Shown: in pieces, positions 10,491 to 22,388 of the stretch
Position numbering within the stretch: the first letter of the stretch is position 1
How the letters are laid out: each line of letters begins with the position of its first letter
Assembly (NCBI GenBank): GCA_008477525.1
Contig: SPDT01000002.1
Span: 1,860,001 to 1,924,000, forward strand
Direction: 5' to 3'
Source of the DNA: Hypomyces perniciosus
Lineage: Eukaryota > Ascomycota > Sordariomycetes > Hypocreales > Hypocreaceae
DNA length: 64,000 nucleotides
The notes under the pieces: generated by a model
Database searches by the model: none
Told to the model about the DNA's origin: nothing
What the model saw: the letters and a program-made list of their open reading frames with translations, nothing else
Program-made: the position numbers and the translations under genes

Positions 10491-13400
10491 ATTCTACCGA
10501 AACTTCCCCCACTGGGAGGAATTGAGATGGTCTTGGGTTCCGTCAAAAACCATCAGTAATGATGGCCCTCTGAAACGTACTTTGAGACCGCTTCTCCGAA
10601 ACCTCCTACTCATTTGCTTCGTTATTGTCAAGATGTACCCCCTTTGCGGAAAAACCGTCGCATTGCTCATCCCCCCTTGGGTGCTACATGTAGGGTCAAT
10701 GGGGGTTGATGATGGAGGCAGTGTCATCCTCAGGTAGACCCTATGTACCTTCTGCAACATCATTTCATTTCGCTTGATGTGGTCCAGGAAAGCTGCTCGA
10801 GACACCACTCGATCCGTTGTCTCTAGCCATGGACCATCATCTCAGCCACCAAAAGAACCGGCAGTATCCTTCTGGAATTCAGGTACTCTTTTCCTCATGT
10901 CCGTGCTGCCCTCTACTTGCTCGCTTCTGTTTGCCATTTGAAGGGTCACTGTACTCGCGAAGGAGAGCGCGAAGGCAAAGCAAACGAGGATACGCACGTC
11001 ATTCGACAGAGTGGTGAACAGGAGGAGTCCATCGTCGCTTTCTGAAAGATATTGATGCAGACAACCGAGACTCTCTTCAGGGTCAAATAGTTGATCCATT
11101 CTATCTGTATTGCCGACAGTTGATGGGCCCTTTCCCTTTACCACCGAAACTCAGATGCTGTTTCACCACCCCCTTTGGATCATCGTTCTCTGGTACTTGG
11201 GTGCGAGCTTATTGGAGATTTGTCCGTACCTTCTTCCGAAGCTCTTGATTCTATTCAAGATAGAGAACAGACTGCGCGGTCCAACTTGTTGCCCATTGTC
11301 CAGTCTGCCATCTGGAGAGCAACATGAGTCTTTCCGATACCGCCCAACGCCTCGATGGCGACTCGCTGGGTCCCATCTCGCTCAAAGGAAATCTTTTGAA
11401 GAGTGTCTTGCCTCACAATGGCCCAAAATCACGGGTTTGTCATATCAGACAGTCCTCATGGCGGCAGTACTGAGTGGCAACCATTCAGTTGAGCATGTCT
11501 TGAAATGGCCAGTGGACATGGATGCTCGAGATAAAGGTGGCAGGGCAGTCATGATGGAAGGACTTCAGTTCGTCCAACAAACGTCTTGGTTCCCTGGAAC
11601 GAGATGGTGTGAACATTGTGGTCTTCTGCTTGCGACAAGACACTGCGCACCGTCGTGAGAGCTCCTTTAGCTCGTGTCATCACACATGTTAGTCCCGATT
11701 CTTGGAAACATGGTATTCTCAATACTTGCCTCTAAGTGCTTGAGTTGTCACTGCGACAGCAACGACGTCTGCCTGGATATACTTCTAGGACGACTTTTGT
11801 GGTGGACGCCGCTGTTGGGCTATATCGCCCTCGGGACAGGGTGTTTGTCATCGCACACGAGATCGATGCAGGATTGCACTGGTGTACTGTCGCACACAGG
11901 GTCTGAATCAGTCTTTCAGCCACTGCATATGCAGATGGGATGCTCTGTTGCAGCAGCATGGGGTTGCAGTTCCTCTAAAACGACTGTGCATTGTTACAAA
12001 TTCCAGAGACCGAAGACTGTCGATACCGCAAGGAAGCTTTGGGACACGATTTAGATTGCCGAGGCGATCTTCAGCACCATCCTTGTGAGCAAGTCTGTCT
12101 AGACGCCTGCAGAACTCGTGCTGGACAACAGCTTTCCCGACAATCGCGTCGCCAAGCAGGATTTCTTGTCATTCTGGCCGCGGGAACAACCCCTGAGAAG
12201 CACCGGACCCAGGTTGGCGAAGCTGGGGCGAAGACTGGCTGCTGCGCTGACCTTTCGCATGCGAAAGAGAGTCAGGATGACATTACATCTGACTTGAGCC
12301 CTTCTCCCAGACACCATCCAGGAGTGCATGGACGGCGTCATACCCCAGAGCCAAGCGACGCAAATGATTGCAACACTGAACTCCCTGCGGTGCACGGGTC
12401 GCACCATCATCTAGGAGCTGACAGCGGAAGCTGTATGACCCAAGATCTGTGGCGAACCTCTCACTTCACTAGCATGATCAATTACTTTTGACACGCTACA
12501 CACACAATTTTTCAGGGGCTCGCGGCTTCGGGCGACCGTGGAGAGGACCCAGGAATCGAATTGCAGGGCAAACAGCACCCAAAGCGCTCTCGCCTTCATC
12601 CTACGAATCGGCTTACTCACGGATGGATCTTCATACACTAGAGGATTTGAGGACTCCGTACTAAGCATCCGGTATCCGTGAAACGAACTCTTAACGAGCT
12701 TCACCAAACGATCCGCTAGGAACGGACCGGTCCTAGCGTCGCACTAAATCGACAGCCCAAAGATCTTAGATAGAATAATCATTACTTAATATGCAGTATG
12801 GATTTGACACCACGTGGGAAATCTTTCTATCTGATCTTTGAAGTGTTGTCTCCTGAAGCGACTTTGACGAGCAGCTTCACACGATGGAACTGACTTGACG
12901 ATGGGAGCACTGTTGGACCCTCGTTACACAAGGCTTGTCCCAATGATTTGTAATTCTTCATAAAACATGCTCATAAAAAAACCTGTACTCCGTATATGAA
13001 CAACCCAATCAAAGACATGGCTTGGAGGAGGGGGTATACGTAGCAAAACTGCGCCCTTTTCATGACTTGAGAAAAATCAAGGTGGCATTCACTGTCTTAC
13101 TCGTACATTACCATGTCCACACCAATAATGCCAAGGAAAACACATGGAATGCTGGAACAACTGGAGGATGGACCTGACAGCCACAAATCGGAAAACGCTA
13201 CAAAAGAAAAATGTCTCTTCTCTGGTTCTTTTGGCAGCTCGTTTCTCACACCCCCTTCTTCACTCTTCTCTCTGCCTCCTCACGACCGAGCTATACTCCG
13301 TATGTAGGTCGGGGATTGCATCTTACTCGTCCAAGTACGAGTAGATATTAGAATGCAGCCCACCTCCTTGTGGGCGGGGTCGAGAGGAATCATGCCACGT

Positions 13401-14087
13401 CAGAAGATGAAGAGCCTGGTCCGAAGATAATCGGAGTCGCCGCGAAGGAGAAGTGGGGAGGGGGGCAATGTCACGACCACGACAGGCATCTTTTGCATAG
13501 GAAAAGAGGCAGCAGGGAAGTACGAGTAACAATCTGATAACTCATATTTGATGGATCATTCGATTGGGCGGTGATTTTCTGCAGGCTGGGTCTTCATGCC
13601 ATGAACGAAACGTCTTATGCTTTTCATAAAGGATTGTTATTCTTAGGTGCGTATGAATTCTGAGAGGAATGGTCACGTAAGACATGGTCTACATAGCAAG
13701 AGAAACAGCGTATGAAGTGGAATTAATCTTAATACAGAGTAAAAAGGGAATCATCCTTTGCAATCTAAGTAAGGAGTGATAGCATGTAAAACACACCTGC
13801 ACCTGCATACCAAATCGTACCATTTTCACCATTCAACCATATTACCATCCCGTCTCTTGTCGCCACCCAAGACAGACAAAATCATCATCGCGGCTCATCC
13901 ATCCAATAAGCGAAAGATGGACCCGGCGCTAAGCCGCGCATTGCATTGCAGAGACACTCAATTTAACGTGAAAGAAAGTAGCACTACATAGACAAGGAAA
14001 AGGGAAAAAAGGAGGGGAAAAGGCGAAGTCCCACAAATCCGAGCCCACACTATGAGATACATGGGTCGTTTTTGCGCTTTAATGTTA
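10491..14087. other. Gene-free stretch with scattered short frames, possible relic
   Basis: Frames of 60-182 codons occur in 11110-12491 on the + strand but switch frame repeatedly and have no motif I can name. They could be a decayed gene or element; I cannot support a call. The part after 12500 has small palindromes (12714-12738) and copies of the 9-mer TACTCCGTA at 12986 and 13294. Confidence 0.4.
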
Positions 14088-16668
14088 TCAGAAATCAGAG
14101 GGCGGCGACGGCAGCTGTCCGTTTGGAAACCGCGCATTTTCACTGACCTCGTAGGTCTCAGAGGGATCACAGGTCGTAGGGGGCTTGCAGATCTCACTGG
14201 GTGCTATTCCATCACAAGGTATCATGTTGGCCGGATGCCCTGGACTAGAATTGCCCTGATCCATCACGGTGGTTGTGGGCTGGTCCTGTGGGAGACACCC
14301 CTGTGGGGGGTTTTCATTGTGGAACTGTCGTTCTGACATTCGAGGCTCCTTTTGTGAGTGATGGTCTTGTGGGAGCGGCCGTTCTGACATGTCAGTATCC
14401 TCTTGGAAGCAGTTCCAGAACTCTTCTAACATAGGATCCTGTTGGAACCAGTCCCCTGGAGACAAGCCCTCTGGAGACAAGCCCTGTGCAGATAAGTCTT
14501 GTGTAGACAAGTCCTGTGTAGACAAGTCCTGTGTAGACAAGTCCCCTGGAGACAAGCCCTCCGGAAACAAGCCCTCTGGAGACAAGCCCTCTGGAGACAA
14601 GTCTTGCGTAGACAAGTCCTGTGTTGACAAGTCCCCTGGAAACAAGCCCTCTGGAGACAAGTCTTGCGTAGACAAGACTTGCGTAGACCAGCGCTGTGTA
14701 GACCAGTCCTGCTGGACCTGTTGTTGTGTGGGCCGGTCCTGCTGGGCCTGTTGTTGTGACACATGATATGGTTCTGGCAACACAAAATTTGGTTCTTCAG
14801 AGACTAAGCTCAATGGGAACATGGATAATGCAGTCATAAATGCTCGGTTATAATCAGACGCGCACGATGACACTGATGGGTGCCGTTGCTGTGGGGGTTG
14901 CAGCCAATCGTAGGCTATGGCGGAGGTCAACTTTTGTTCTGGACCTACTTGAAGGGTAGTATTAGGTCCCTTTGATGCGGGGAACCCTTGTTTGATGGCA
15001 AAGGAGGGATTAGGGTCGTCTTGAATCATGATAGGGTTCTCCTGTGTGCCAACAGGATTCTGCAACGCGATGGGAGAATACCCCGAGGAAGATGCCTCGA
15101 TTATAGGCAGCTGCTGAACGGAAATCGGTTGCGACGGTGACTGCACTGGTCTCACAACATTCGCTTTTGCCACGGCATTCGAAGCATCCGCCGCCCTCAC
15201 CTCCTCCTTTTGGAGGCTTGCCCGCGTCATTTCAGTTATTTCAGAGAATCCGTTATCGTACACACGAGAGTGAGTAGGATAAAAGCCAGTGGGAGCGGAG
15301 CGAGCAGGATCAGACTTTTGTATCCCTCCCCTACCTCTGCGCCGAGGCGTTCGAAGATCTCCCACCCTCCTATGAACGGGCGTAATATTGTCCAGCAGGC
15401 CCGGGGAATGGTGCCCTTGAGGGCTGGTGGGCTGGGTGGGGGCCTGCTGTTGAGGGCTGGTAGTGTGGACCGGGGCCTGTGGAAGCGTAGCCGACTGAAC
15501 GAGAGCCTGTGGGCCCCCAGCTTTTTGGAGAGACTCCCCCTGTGGAAGGCTGCTTGCTGGCATGGGGAGCTGGCAAAGAGGGCCGGTTAACGGGACGGTG
15601 GTCTGCTGAAGCACAGTTGACGGCTCCTGCTGAAGGTCGCTCGATGGGACGGGGGTCTGTTGAAGCCCAGTTGAAGGCTCCTGCTGAACCTTGGACTGGA
15701 CGAGGGCCTGTTGAGGGTTGGCTGGATGGTTGCTCCCTTGCCGCTGAACGCCAACTGACTGGATGGGAGCCCGGTAATGAAGCGTGTCTGGCTGTTGGAT
15801 AGACTCCTGCTGAAGCTTGGACTGGACGGGGGTCTGGTAATGAAGCATGCCTGGCTGTTGGATAAACCCCCACTGTTGAAAGAGGGTCTGATGGGGGAGA
15901 CTGCTGTGTTGGATGGGAGCCCGATCCCCAATTGGATGGACAAGGGTTTGTTGAGGCCCAGATGACGGTTCCTGCTGTTGAGGGCAGGATGGATTGGTGA
16001 GGCCTTGGTTGAGAGAGGCCGTTGGCAGGGCAGGTTGGCAGAGGTAAGGTCCAGTTAGCTGGACGGGTGGCTGATGAATGGAAGTCGGCTGTGCGTGCGA
16101 ATGGTGAAGTTGAGTTGGACAGGAGGACAAGTCGTGGGTTACACTCGATAGGACGAACGGGCGATTGTGGGCCTGAGTCAACTGGACGGGCTCCTCCTGT
16201 TGGAGCCGGGTTGATTGGACTGGGCGACGGCGACGGTGACGGGAGGGGCTTACAGCTGGCTTGATGCATGGACGACGTTGAGTTGCAGATCGGACTGGCA
16301 TCCGGCGTTGAAGGCCAGTTGGATAAATGGGAAAGGGGTTTTTCTGTCCAATGCTCAGGATTGGCGTTTGATGTTGAGGCTGAAGTGGGAAGGCAGACTT
16401 CTTCTGGGGTTGCAACGGGAGAGGCATGACGAGGTCGAGAAAACCAAGCAGCCTCGTCGATAATCTGGGCGTACGGATGTCTGAGAAAGGCCTGTAAGCC
16501 CTCCGGATTGGGCCCTGGAGGGGTACAAGGCAATTGCACTGGCCTTTGCAGATCCCTGTGGAGTGTGGATTGGGGGTGTGCTTCGAGTTGGGCTTTGTAT
16601 TCTCTTGCTAGCTTTCGTTGGTAATGTGAAGAGACAAAGCCGCGGACAGGTTGCTGGTTGATGGACAT
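14088..16668 (-). CDS. Gln/Pro-rich repeat protein, frame switch unresolved
   Basis: Two overlapping minus-strand frames together look like one gene. The N-terminal frame starts at ATG 16668 (MSINQQPVRGFVSSHYQRK) and has a natural-looking segment HPYAQIIDEAAWFSRPR. It stays open to 15370. The second frame is open from 16427 to the stop at 14088 (SPPSDF end) and carries recurring PVQLT/PVQST units, a Q-rich middle and a pentapeptide array at its 14461-14700 portion. The change of frame must fall between about 16430 and 16200. A GTAAGC donor ends at 16253, but I found no acceptor giving the required length. Either an intron I could not place or a genuine frameshift is possible. The family is unrecognised. 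The composition suggests a disordered, perhaps nuclear, protein. Confidence 0.45.
14461..14700. repeat. 15-bp in-frame minisatellite, 16 units
   Basis: Sixteen contiguous 15-bp units of the type GACAAGTCCTGTGTA / GACAAGCCCTCTGGA keep exact phase. In the minus-strand protein each unit is five residues, giving LSTQD, LSPEG, LFPEG and LSPGD variants in alternating blocks. Because the unit is a multiple of three, the opposite strand is also open here. Confidence 0.93.
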
Positions 16669-17300
16669 GGGGGGAGGTGGGTGGTATGGTGTGGTATGGT
16701 GTGGTGTGATGTGTGTGTGGTATAGGTGTGCTTGGACTTGGAGAGCCAATGGAGAAGGGGGTTGAATGAGGCCGGAGGAACTGACGGAGATTGTGGATTC
16801 GTGCTTCGTAGTAGGATTGAACGATGGAGAGAAGCTATAGGACCAAAGGAATCGGACGAGGATATCTGACGAAGTGGAGCGGAATATATAGCCCTTGGGG
16901 ATCAGTGCAGATCCCGATTACATGCGCAAATAACTACTCCGTATTGTGACCCCGAGACGTTGACACCGAATGGTGTCTTGGATCTAATATTTGAGCTCCA
17001 AGCAGGGTGAAGTGAAGTCAGCCACCTACGAGTAGACAGACAGACGGATAAATCAGCGTCTGAGGACTGGCGTCTGGAGGTGATGTTTGGTCTCAGGTAT
17101 CGTATCCATCTGAGACTGAGGGTCTCCATGCTACCCCCTTTCACGCATGGATAGTGCTAGTACCTATGTATCTGGAACGTACCGGACTTTTGGGATATGA
17201 TAAGTGACGGGGAGAGTGGGGATTTGTGACCGAGATTGGTGATCTGGAGGGGGGTCTTTTGAACCAGGCTGTCTCAGATGGCTAATACTGAACTGTCAGG

Positions 17301-17383
17301 GTCGCCTGTCGCCTGTCGCCTGCTGCCTCTCCCCGTCTCCCGTCTCCCGTCTTCCGTCTCCCGTCTTCCGCCTTTCGTCTCCG
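17301..17383. repeat. 7-bp polypyrimidine minisatellite (GTCGCCT / CCCGTCT)
   Basis: Three GTCGCCT units pass into CCCGTCT/TCCGTCT variants, about a dozen degenerate 7-mers in all. The tract is strongly pyrimidine-rich on the + strand. Confidence 0.8.
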
Positions 17384-17467
17384 CTCGTTGTACGAGTAGT
17401 TCCTAAGTAGTCTTTCACTTTTGGGCCACTACTTGGCTGCCAGGTCTACTAATTGACCACTTGACTA

Positions 17468-17555
17468 CTCTACTACTTGACCACTTGACCACTCTGCTAC
17501 TCGGCCACTCTACTACTCGGCCACTCTACTACTCGGCCACTCTACTACTCGACCA
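17468..17555. repeat. 16-bp minisatellite CTCTACTACTCGGCCA
   Basis: Five 16-bp units (17468-17483, 17492-17507, 17508-17523, 17524-17539, 17540-17555) are interrupted by one 8-bp half unit at 17484-17491. Copies differ by one or two bases. Confidence 0.88.
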
Positions 17556-18102
17556 CTCAACTTCCAGACTCGCCTCTCCTCTCTCTCGTCTTCTCCTCCT
17601 CTCCTCTTCTTCTCTTCTGTCTCTTATTGGACTTATTCAACTGTCAGACCCGTAAACTAGTCTCGGGGCGACCCACCACACCACCCACTCGCTCAATTCC
17701 CATTGGCCTCTCCTGGACGATGTAAACCCATCCTTGTTCAAAGCCATTCCCAAGTCGTTCCCAAAGTCGTTCTCAAAGCCGTACAAAAATCGTGCCAAAG
17801 TCATCCCAAAAGCAGGCTTTTTTATCCATTGCATCATGACCCGTAAACGCCTGTAAGTATTATCCCCCCCCCTTCTTTGCGAGTATGCATCTGTGTGACC
17901 GAAACTGCAATAGGGCCACATGCCAGCAAAACCGACAATCCAATAACGTGAAAAGAGATCGTTTGAGGCCAGTGAACAAGTCGTCAACCGGTGAGTGAGT
18001 GAACAAACCATGCACAATGCACAAAGGGCAGAACAAGTGCCGTGCGTGCCGTGAACAAGCCAGCAAAAGACGCCCTGCTTCCTGTTCACAATTCACATCA
18101 TA

Positions 18103-18129
18103 TGCACTGCACTGCACTGCACTGCACTG
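18103..18129. repeat. (TGCAC)5 microsatellite
   Basis: Five perfect TGCAC units plus TG. It is non-coding by context. Confidence 0.85.
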
Positions 18130-19182
18130 TACCTGTACGTTCACCAAGACCTGCTCACTTTGGCTGCCACACACCCAAACACCCATGTGCGAGAAGCAGC
18201 AGACAGACAAACTGTATGGAGTAGCCGTCGCAAAAGGCATTTTCAACTTGCCACCCTTTTACACACTGATACATCAATCATTCCAAGATCAAGACCAAGA
18301 CCAAGACCAATCTTCTGCGGAAACTTTAACCAGCCAGCACCAAGACAGCCTGACAAGGTGTGGCCGTGAGCTGCATCGGCCGACAGGGTTCTTTTCTGAG
18401 ATCTGATACCGACGGGGTTGGCACAAATCATTTGTCTAAACACCACAGGAGGGCATTCCTACACACCCACAGTGTCCCAAATGAGGTGTAAGACAAGCAA
18501 AGCGGAGTCACGTCCAATCGAGTGCAAGGAAATAGTCATACCACTATATCACTCTGCATACCACGTTTCATAAGCATCCCATCGTCGGCCGAACTTGTAC
18601 TATCTCGACCTCGAGCAATCGCCGACCTGAAAGAATTACGAGACCTGCCAACGTTCCACTGCATCTGCAAGGACAACGAATACTCAGCTGTCTCAACATA
18701 CATTACCCTATGACTACGCAACGGTGCGGGCGATCACGGACATCGTCCGTCCAGCGGACGTCTCCTTGTCGGCTGTGTCGTCGGACAAAGCATGTCAAGA
18801 TTGGATAAGGAGTTTGTCTATTTTTGGCAGGATGTACATTCAATAATTACAAGTTTCTTTGCACGAGTCCTTGTATCTACTGGGTAGGAGGCTGTTCACA
18901 GGCGGTTCGTTTTTGTCAAACAGCAAGCAGGACGGCTTTCTCACGGCCTCACAGTTGGGGTTTCTTGTTCACAACACTTGTTCTGCTCCATGTTCAGCAT
19001 GTCTGTCCATCTACCATTTCCAGTTCATTCATCACTCAATAGAGTAGTTTCAAGTCAGCTTCAACATCGTAGTCTATATATTGCCCAAGTGTCCATTTAC
19101 ACAATTCATCTGCTCATCACTCAACACTCACAATTGCTCACATCCACCGTCACAATCAAAGAAATCAATCACAGAATTCAGC

Positions 19183-20517
19183 ATGTCAGCAAATATTAAC
19201 CGCGAGCTTTTGCGCGCCTGCCAAAAAAACGATGTCAGAAATGCCAGCAAACTTCTCAAGGCTGGCGCCGACATAAACGTTAAATCCACAATGGACGACG
19301 GCATCAACCTCCATATCCAATGGCCCATGAGCCCCCTGTCCGTTGCAGCAGCAAGTGGAAACCTAGAAGTAACCCATTTCCTCCTTTGCCAGCCTCAGAT
19401 CCACCCAGATCCACAGGATCTCTTGCTGCGCACTCCAATCAGCTTTGCGGCTGCAAATGGCCACGACGATGTAGTCGAGATATTGCTGAGACACGTTAAC
19501 ATCAACTCACAGGATTCCACGCAGCGAACACCCCTATGGTATGCCTTGGAGAACGGCCACAAGGAGGTTGTTCAGGTCCTCCTCGCTTGGCCCGCCACCG
19601 ATGTCAATCTTGCCAACGAGACATTCGAGACCCCCTTGTATTACGCAGTTTGGACACAGCAGACGGAGATGGTGCAGATGCTTCTCGAAACAGGTAAGGT
19701 CAATGTCAAGCACAAATGCCGGGGCATTTCCCCCATACTGTACGCAGTATCTGTCGGCAATATCCCCATCACAAGCATGCTGCTAGCTACAAAGCGTGTG
19801 GACGTCAACGAGCGGGCTCCCGATGGCGAGACTCCACTCCTCAAGGCAGCCCAGCATGGGCGAGAGGAGATTGTGCGTCTCCTCATGAAGGCGAGGGGAA
19901 TCGACCCCAACATCAGGGACAACGACGGCTTTACGCCGTTAATTAGAGCCGTAACGGGTGGATACGAGCGTATTGTGTCGCAATTACTTGCATCAGACTA
20001 CATCGACCCAGCTCGCACAGGTCCCCGGGGTTTCACACCACTCATGTTCGCGGTGGAGACGGGACACTACAACATAGTAAAGCTGCTCCTCAAGAACCCC
20101 AATGTGAGTCCAGACGCCGACATTGAAGGGGGTATGACGCCTCTCATGCTAGCTGCCCAAGGCAAACATGCCAAGATTGCTGCGAAGCTCCTCGCTGCCG
20201 CCCAGTTCGATGCGGGGAAGAGGAATGCGGAAGGACGATCGGCGCTCTGGTATGCAGCACACAGTGGTGATGTCAAGACACTTGAGGTGCTGGTCAAGTC
20301 AAAGAGGATGGATTTGAACGAGGTGAGTGCCGAGAACCAGACGGCGCTGCATGTAGCGGCTGATAATGGGCACGACGCTGCCGTGGAGTATCTCCTCAAG
20401 ATCAAGGCCGTGGATGTGCGTGTGAAAGACACGCTGGGCCAGACTGCATACATGATTGCTTTGCGGCGAGGTCGTAGCAGCGTGATGAAGCGATTCCTGG
20501 ACTCCAAAAGGATCTGA
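19183..20517 (+). CDS. Ankyrin-repeat protein, 444 aa
   Basis: The first ATG (MSANINRELLRACQKNDVRNA) is at 19183. Upstream the frame is open only from non-ATG codons. Roughly a dozen ankyrin repeats of 33-35 residues cover almost the whole length, with typical GxTPLxxAxxxGxxxIVxxLL cores (for example GETPLLKAAQHGREEIVRLL and GFTPLMFAVETGHYNIVKLL). No N-terminal catalytic or NACHT domain and no signal peptide is visible. Ankyrin stacks mediate protein-protein contacts, so the partner and role are unknown. Single-exon ankyrin-only genes are common and fast-expanding in filamentous fungi. It converges with another ankyrin-type gene at 21131-21775. Confidence 0.9.
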   Translation: MSANINRELLRACQKNDVRNASKLLKAGADINVKSTMDDGINLHIQWPMSPLSVAAASGNLEVTHFLLCQPQIHPDPQDLLLRTPISFAAANGHDDVVEILLRHVNINSQDSTQRTPLWYALENGHKEVVQVLLAWPATDVNLANETFETPLYYAVWTQQTEMVQMLLETGKVNVKHKCRGISPILYAVSVGNIPITSMLLATKRVDVNERAPDGETPLLKAAQHGREEIVRLLMKARGIDPNIRDNDGFTPLIRAVTGGYERIVSQLLASDYIDPARTGPRGFTPLMFAVETGHYNIVKLLLKNPNVSPDADIEGGMTPLMLAAQGKHAKIAAKLLAAAQFDAGKRNAEGRSALWYAAHSGDVKTLEVLVKSKRMDLNEVSAENQTALHVAADNGHDAAVEYLLKIKAVDVRVKDTLGQTAYMIALRRGRSSVMKRFLDSKRI

Positions 20518-21130
20518 TGGGTGCTCGTGATATGGTCATCTGTAGTGTCAGCATAGCAAAAGAAATGTGAATTTCAAGTATGGATCTGATTCTGTTTGTG
20601 ACCAAGAATTTCACAAATCAAGTACAAGTGTGAGATATGAAGCAGCATCTACGAAGAATCACACAGAATGGCAGACAACAATGTAAAGCAAGGAAGCAAA
20701 ACGATGCTTTGCAGTCATTCAGACTACCTATAGAGCAAGTAAATCTAGCCATTTTATACGTCTGAGTACTTTGGCTCTTATGCAGGGTCATAATCTCGTA
20801 AAAAATCCATACCAACATGGGTAAGAAACGTGTACATCGTTTTGTCTTTCTTTCGGATTTCAAAATAAGTCCGACGACAAAAGCCCGAAGGAAAAAAAAA
20901 GAACACACCAAAAGAAACCAGTCTTTTTTGGGTTTGGTTTACATGAGTTTGAAGACGAAAGAAAACACACACCAACATAAGAACTGTGTCCTTCTTTTTT
21001 TTTTTTTTTTGGTTTTCAGCATAGCCTGACGACAACATACCGGTTCCTGACTGTTCCCATGAGTGCTTCATGCCACGCTGCTGTGATTGCAAGCATCGAC
21101 TTGCCGTATAACTCTGAGCCGCCAGCTCCA
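20518..21130. other. Intergenic region between convergent ankyrin genes
   Basis: About 600 bp with a poly-T run near 20994-21010. It contains only short unsupported frames. Confidence 0.55.
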
Positions 21131-21775
21131 TCATATAAAGCTGCCCCACATGATAAGCAGCTTGGTACTCAGCAGATTCATGGAGCCGGGGTTGTTGGAA
21201 GCCGCTGCCATAGCGTATGCGCTATACAAGTCTTTCGGCAGGTTGCGGAATGGGATCTGGACGCCCAGATTGCACAAAAGGTACATCAAAACCTCGACCT
21301 GCTGGTGTGATGCTGCCCGCGTCAGGGGCCTCAAGTCGCAATCCAGCTTGCGGAGGTCGTCCCGGACCCTGTCGTTGTGCAACAGCAGCTTGACAACATC
21401 CAAGTGGCCTTTCACGATGGCCCACTGGAGCGAAAGCTGGATGGTGCGAAAATTCACCTTTTCGACTCCTGGAGTTTGCAGGAATTTGCTTACTATCCCT
21501 GATTCGCCATCGAGAGCGGCTTGGTGGAGTGCCGCAGCCCCTTTCTCATCGATATTGCGGCGGTAGACCTCCTGGTGGAGGATCGAGAAGAGCAACTTGT
21601 TGCCCTTGGAGAGGGCATGGATGTCCCTCTCGGCAGGAAGAAACTTGGTAATCCTCTTGATCAAATGAGGCTTCAAGTTGACCAAAGCGGCAGCCCTGGT
21701 GATGGCCTTGGAGGCAATAGGAGTGGTGGAATCAGAAGTAATGGAAGGAGGAACAGTGGAAGTGGTGGCATACAT
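21131..21775 (-). CDS. Small F-box-like / ankyrin protein, 214 aa
   Basis: The ATG at 21775 (MYATTSTVPPS) is the best start; the frame continues upstream with an S/L-rich stretch that looks like leader. Residues about 35-70 (LIKRITKFLPAERDIHALSKGNK...HQEVYRRNID) resemble the F-box-like segment found before ankyrin arrays in fungi. Then come GAAALHQAALDGESGIVSKFL and LSLQWAIVKGHLDVVKLLL, two recognisable ankyrin repeats, and a weaker third. If the F-box holds, the product could be an SCF adaptor, but that is weak inference. The array is short compared with typical F-box/ankyrin proteins, so it may be a truncated copy. Confidence 0.7.
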   Translation of the reverse strand: MYATTSTVPPSITSDSTTPIASKAITRAAALVNLKPHLIKRITKFLPAERDIHALSKGNKLLFSILHQEVYRRNIDEKGAAALHQAALDGESGIVSKFLQTPGVEKVNFRTIQLSLQWAIVKGHLDVVKLLLHNDRVRDDLRKLDCDLRPLTRAASHQQVEVLMYLLCNLGVQIPFRNLPKDLYSAYAMAAASNNPGSMNLLSTKLLIMWGSFI

Positions 21776-22243
21776 GATAAAGGGTGGGATGTGCAAGAGT
21801 GCCGTGTGGTGGATAGATATTTTGGAATCGATGTGAGTGTTGATGAGAGTGAGCAGAAGGTAAGCAGAAGGTGAGCAGAGGACGAGCAGCTGAGAAGAGC
21901 TGGAAGTTGTTGAAGAAAGAAAGATAGAAAACAAGGAAAAGAGAAGAAAAGTTGAGGGGAGTCGCTGAAATACCCATCAGGCAGAGGGGTTTGTGTTACC
22001 TTGCCCGTCAGTCCAAAACCGATTACCTGCAGCAATTTGTGCAAACAAACCAACGACATTGGCTGCCCGCTCTCCCCAGTGGCTTCTTGCCGATGCTTTG
22101 CAAGCATTAACGCCTCCGCGAGCACTCAATGAATACCCTATGAGCACTCTGTGAGCACGGAGAAGTACTGGACAGTTTTCTGGATCGATTTAGACACCAT
22201 CGTGACATCGAATTAGTATATACGATAGTCATAGCCCAAAGGT

Positions 22244-22282
22244 TTTTAGCCCAGGCTTTTAGCTTAAGCTTTTAGCTCAAGC
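22244..22282. repeat. 13-bp tandem triplication TTTTAGCxxAxGC
   Basis: Three adjacent 13-mers (TTTTAGCCCAGGC, TTTTAGCTTAAGC, TTTTAGCTCAAGC) lie about 105 bp upstream of tRNA-Glu. Confidence 0.8.
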
Positions 22283-22388
22283 GTTCGCGTTCAGCCCAAG
22301 GTTCCAGGGGTCCCTAGTACAATACCCCCTCGGCTCATCTTCCAATAAGTAATCAACTTGAACATCTCTCCACGTCTTCTCAGTCGTA

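Larger units (their letters stand above)
16669..19182. other. Intergenic region with minisatellites
   Basis: About 2.5 kb lies between the divergent repeat-protein gene (-) and ankyrin gene (+). It contains GTGT tracts near 16680-16720, one TACTCCGTA at 16935, two minisatellites (below) and (TGCAC)5 at 18103-18129. Frames of up to 150 codons on the minus strand at 17637-18246 look non-coding. Confidence 0.5.

Noticed and set aside
11110..12491. Series of + strand frames that might be a gene or transposon relic
   Set aside because: They change frame often, have no recognisable domain, and splice sites could not be assigned; noted only as a possible relic.
12714..12738. Small palindrome around GGACCGGTCC
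   Set aside because: Short and isolated; nothing nearby to give it a role.
14389..14766. Plus-strand frame of about 125 codons over the 15-bp minisatellite
   Set aside because: It is antisense to the repeat protein; the unit is a multiple of three, so the opposite strand is open automatically.
17637..18246. Overlapping minus-strand frames rich in Cys
   Set aside because: Microsatellite-driven (TGCAC), with no motif and several frames equally open.
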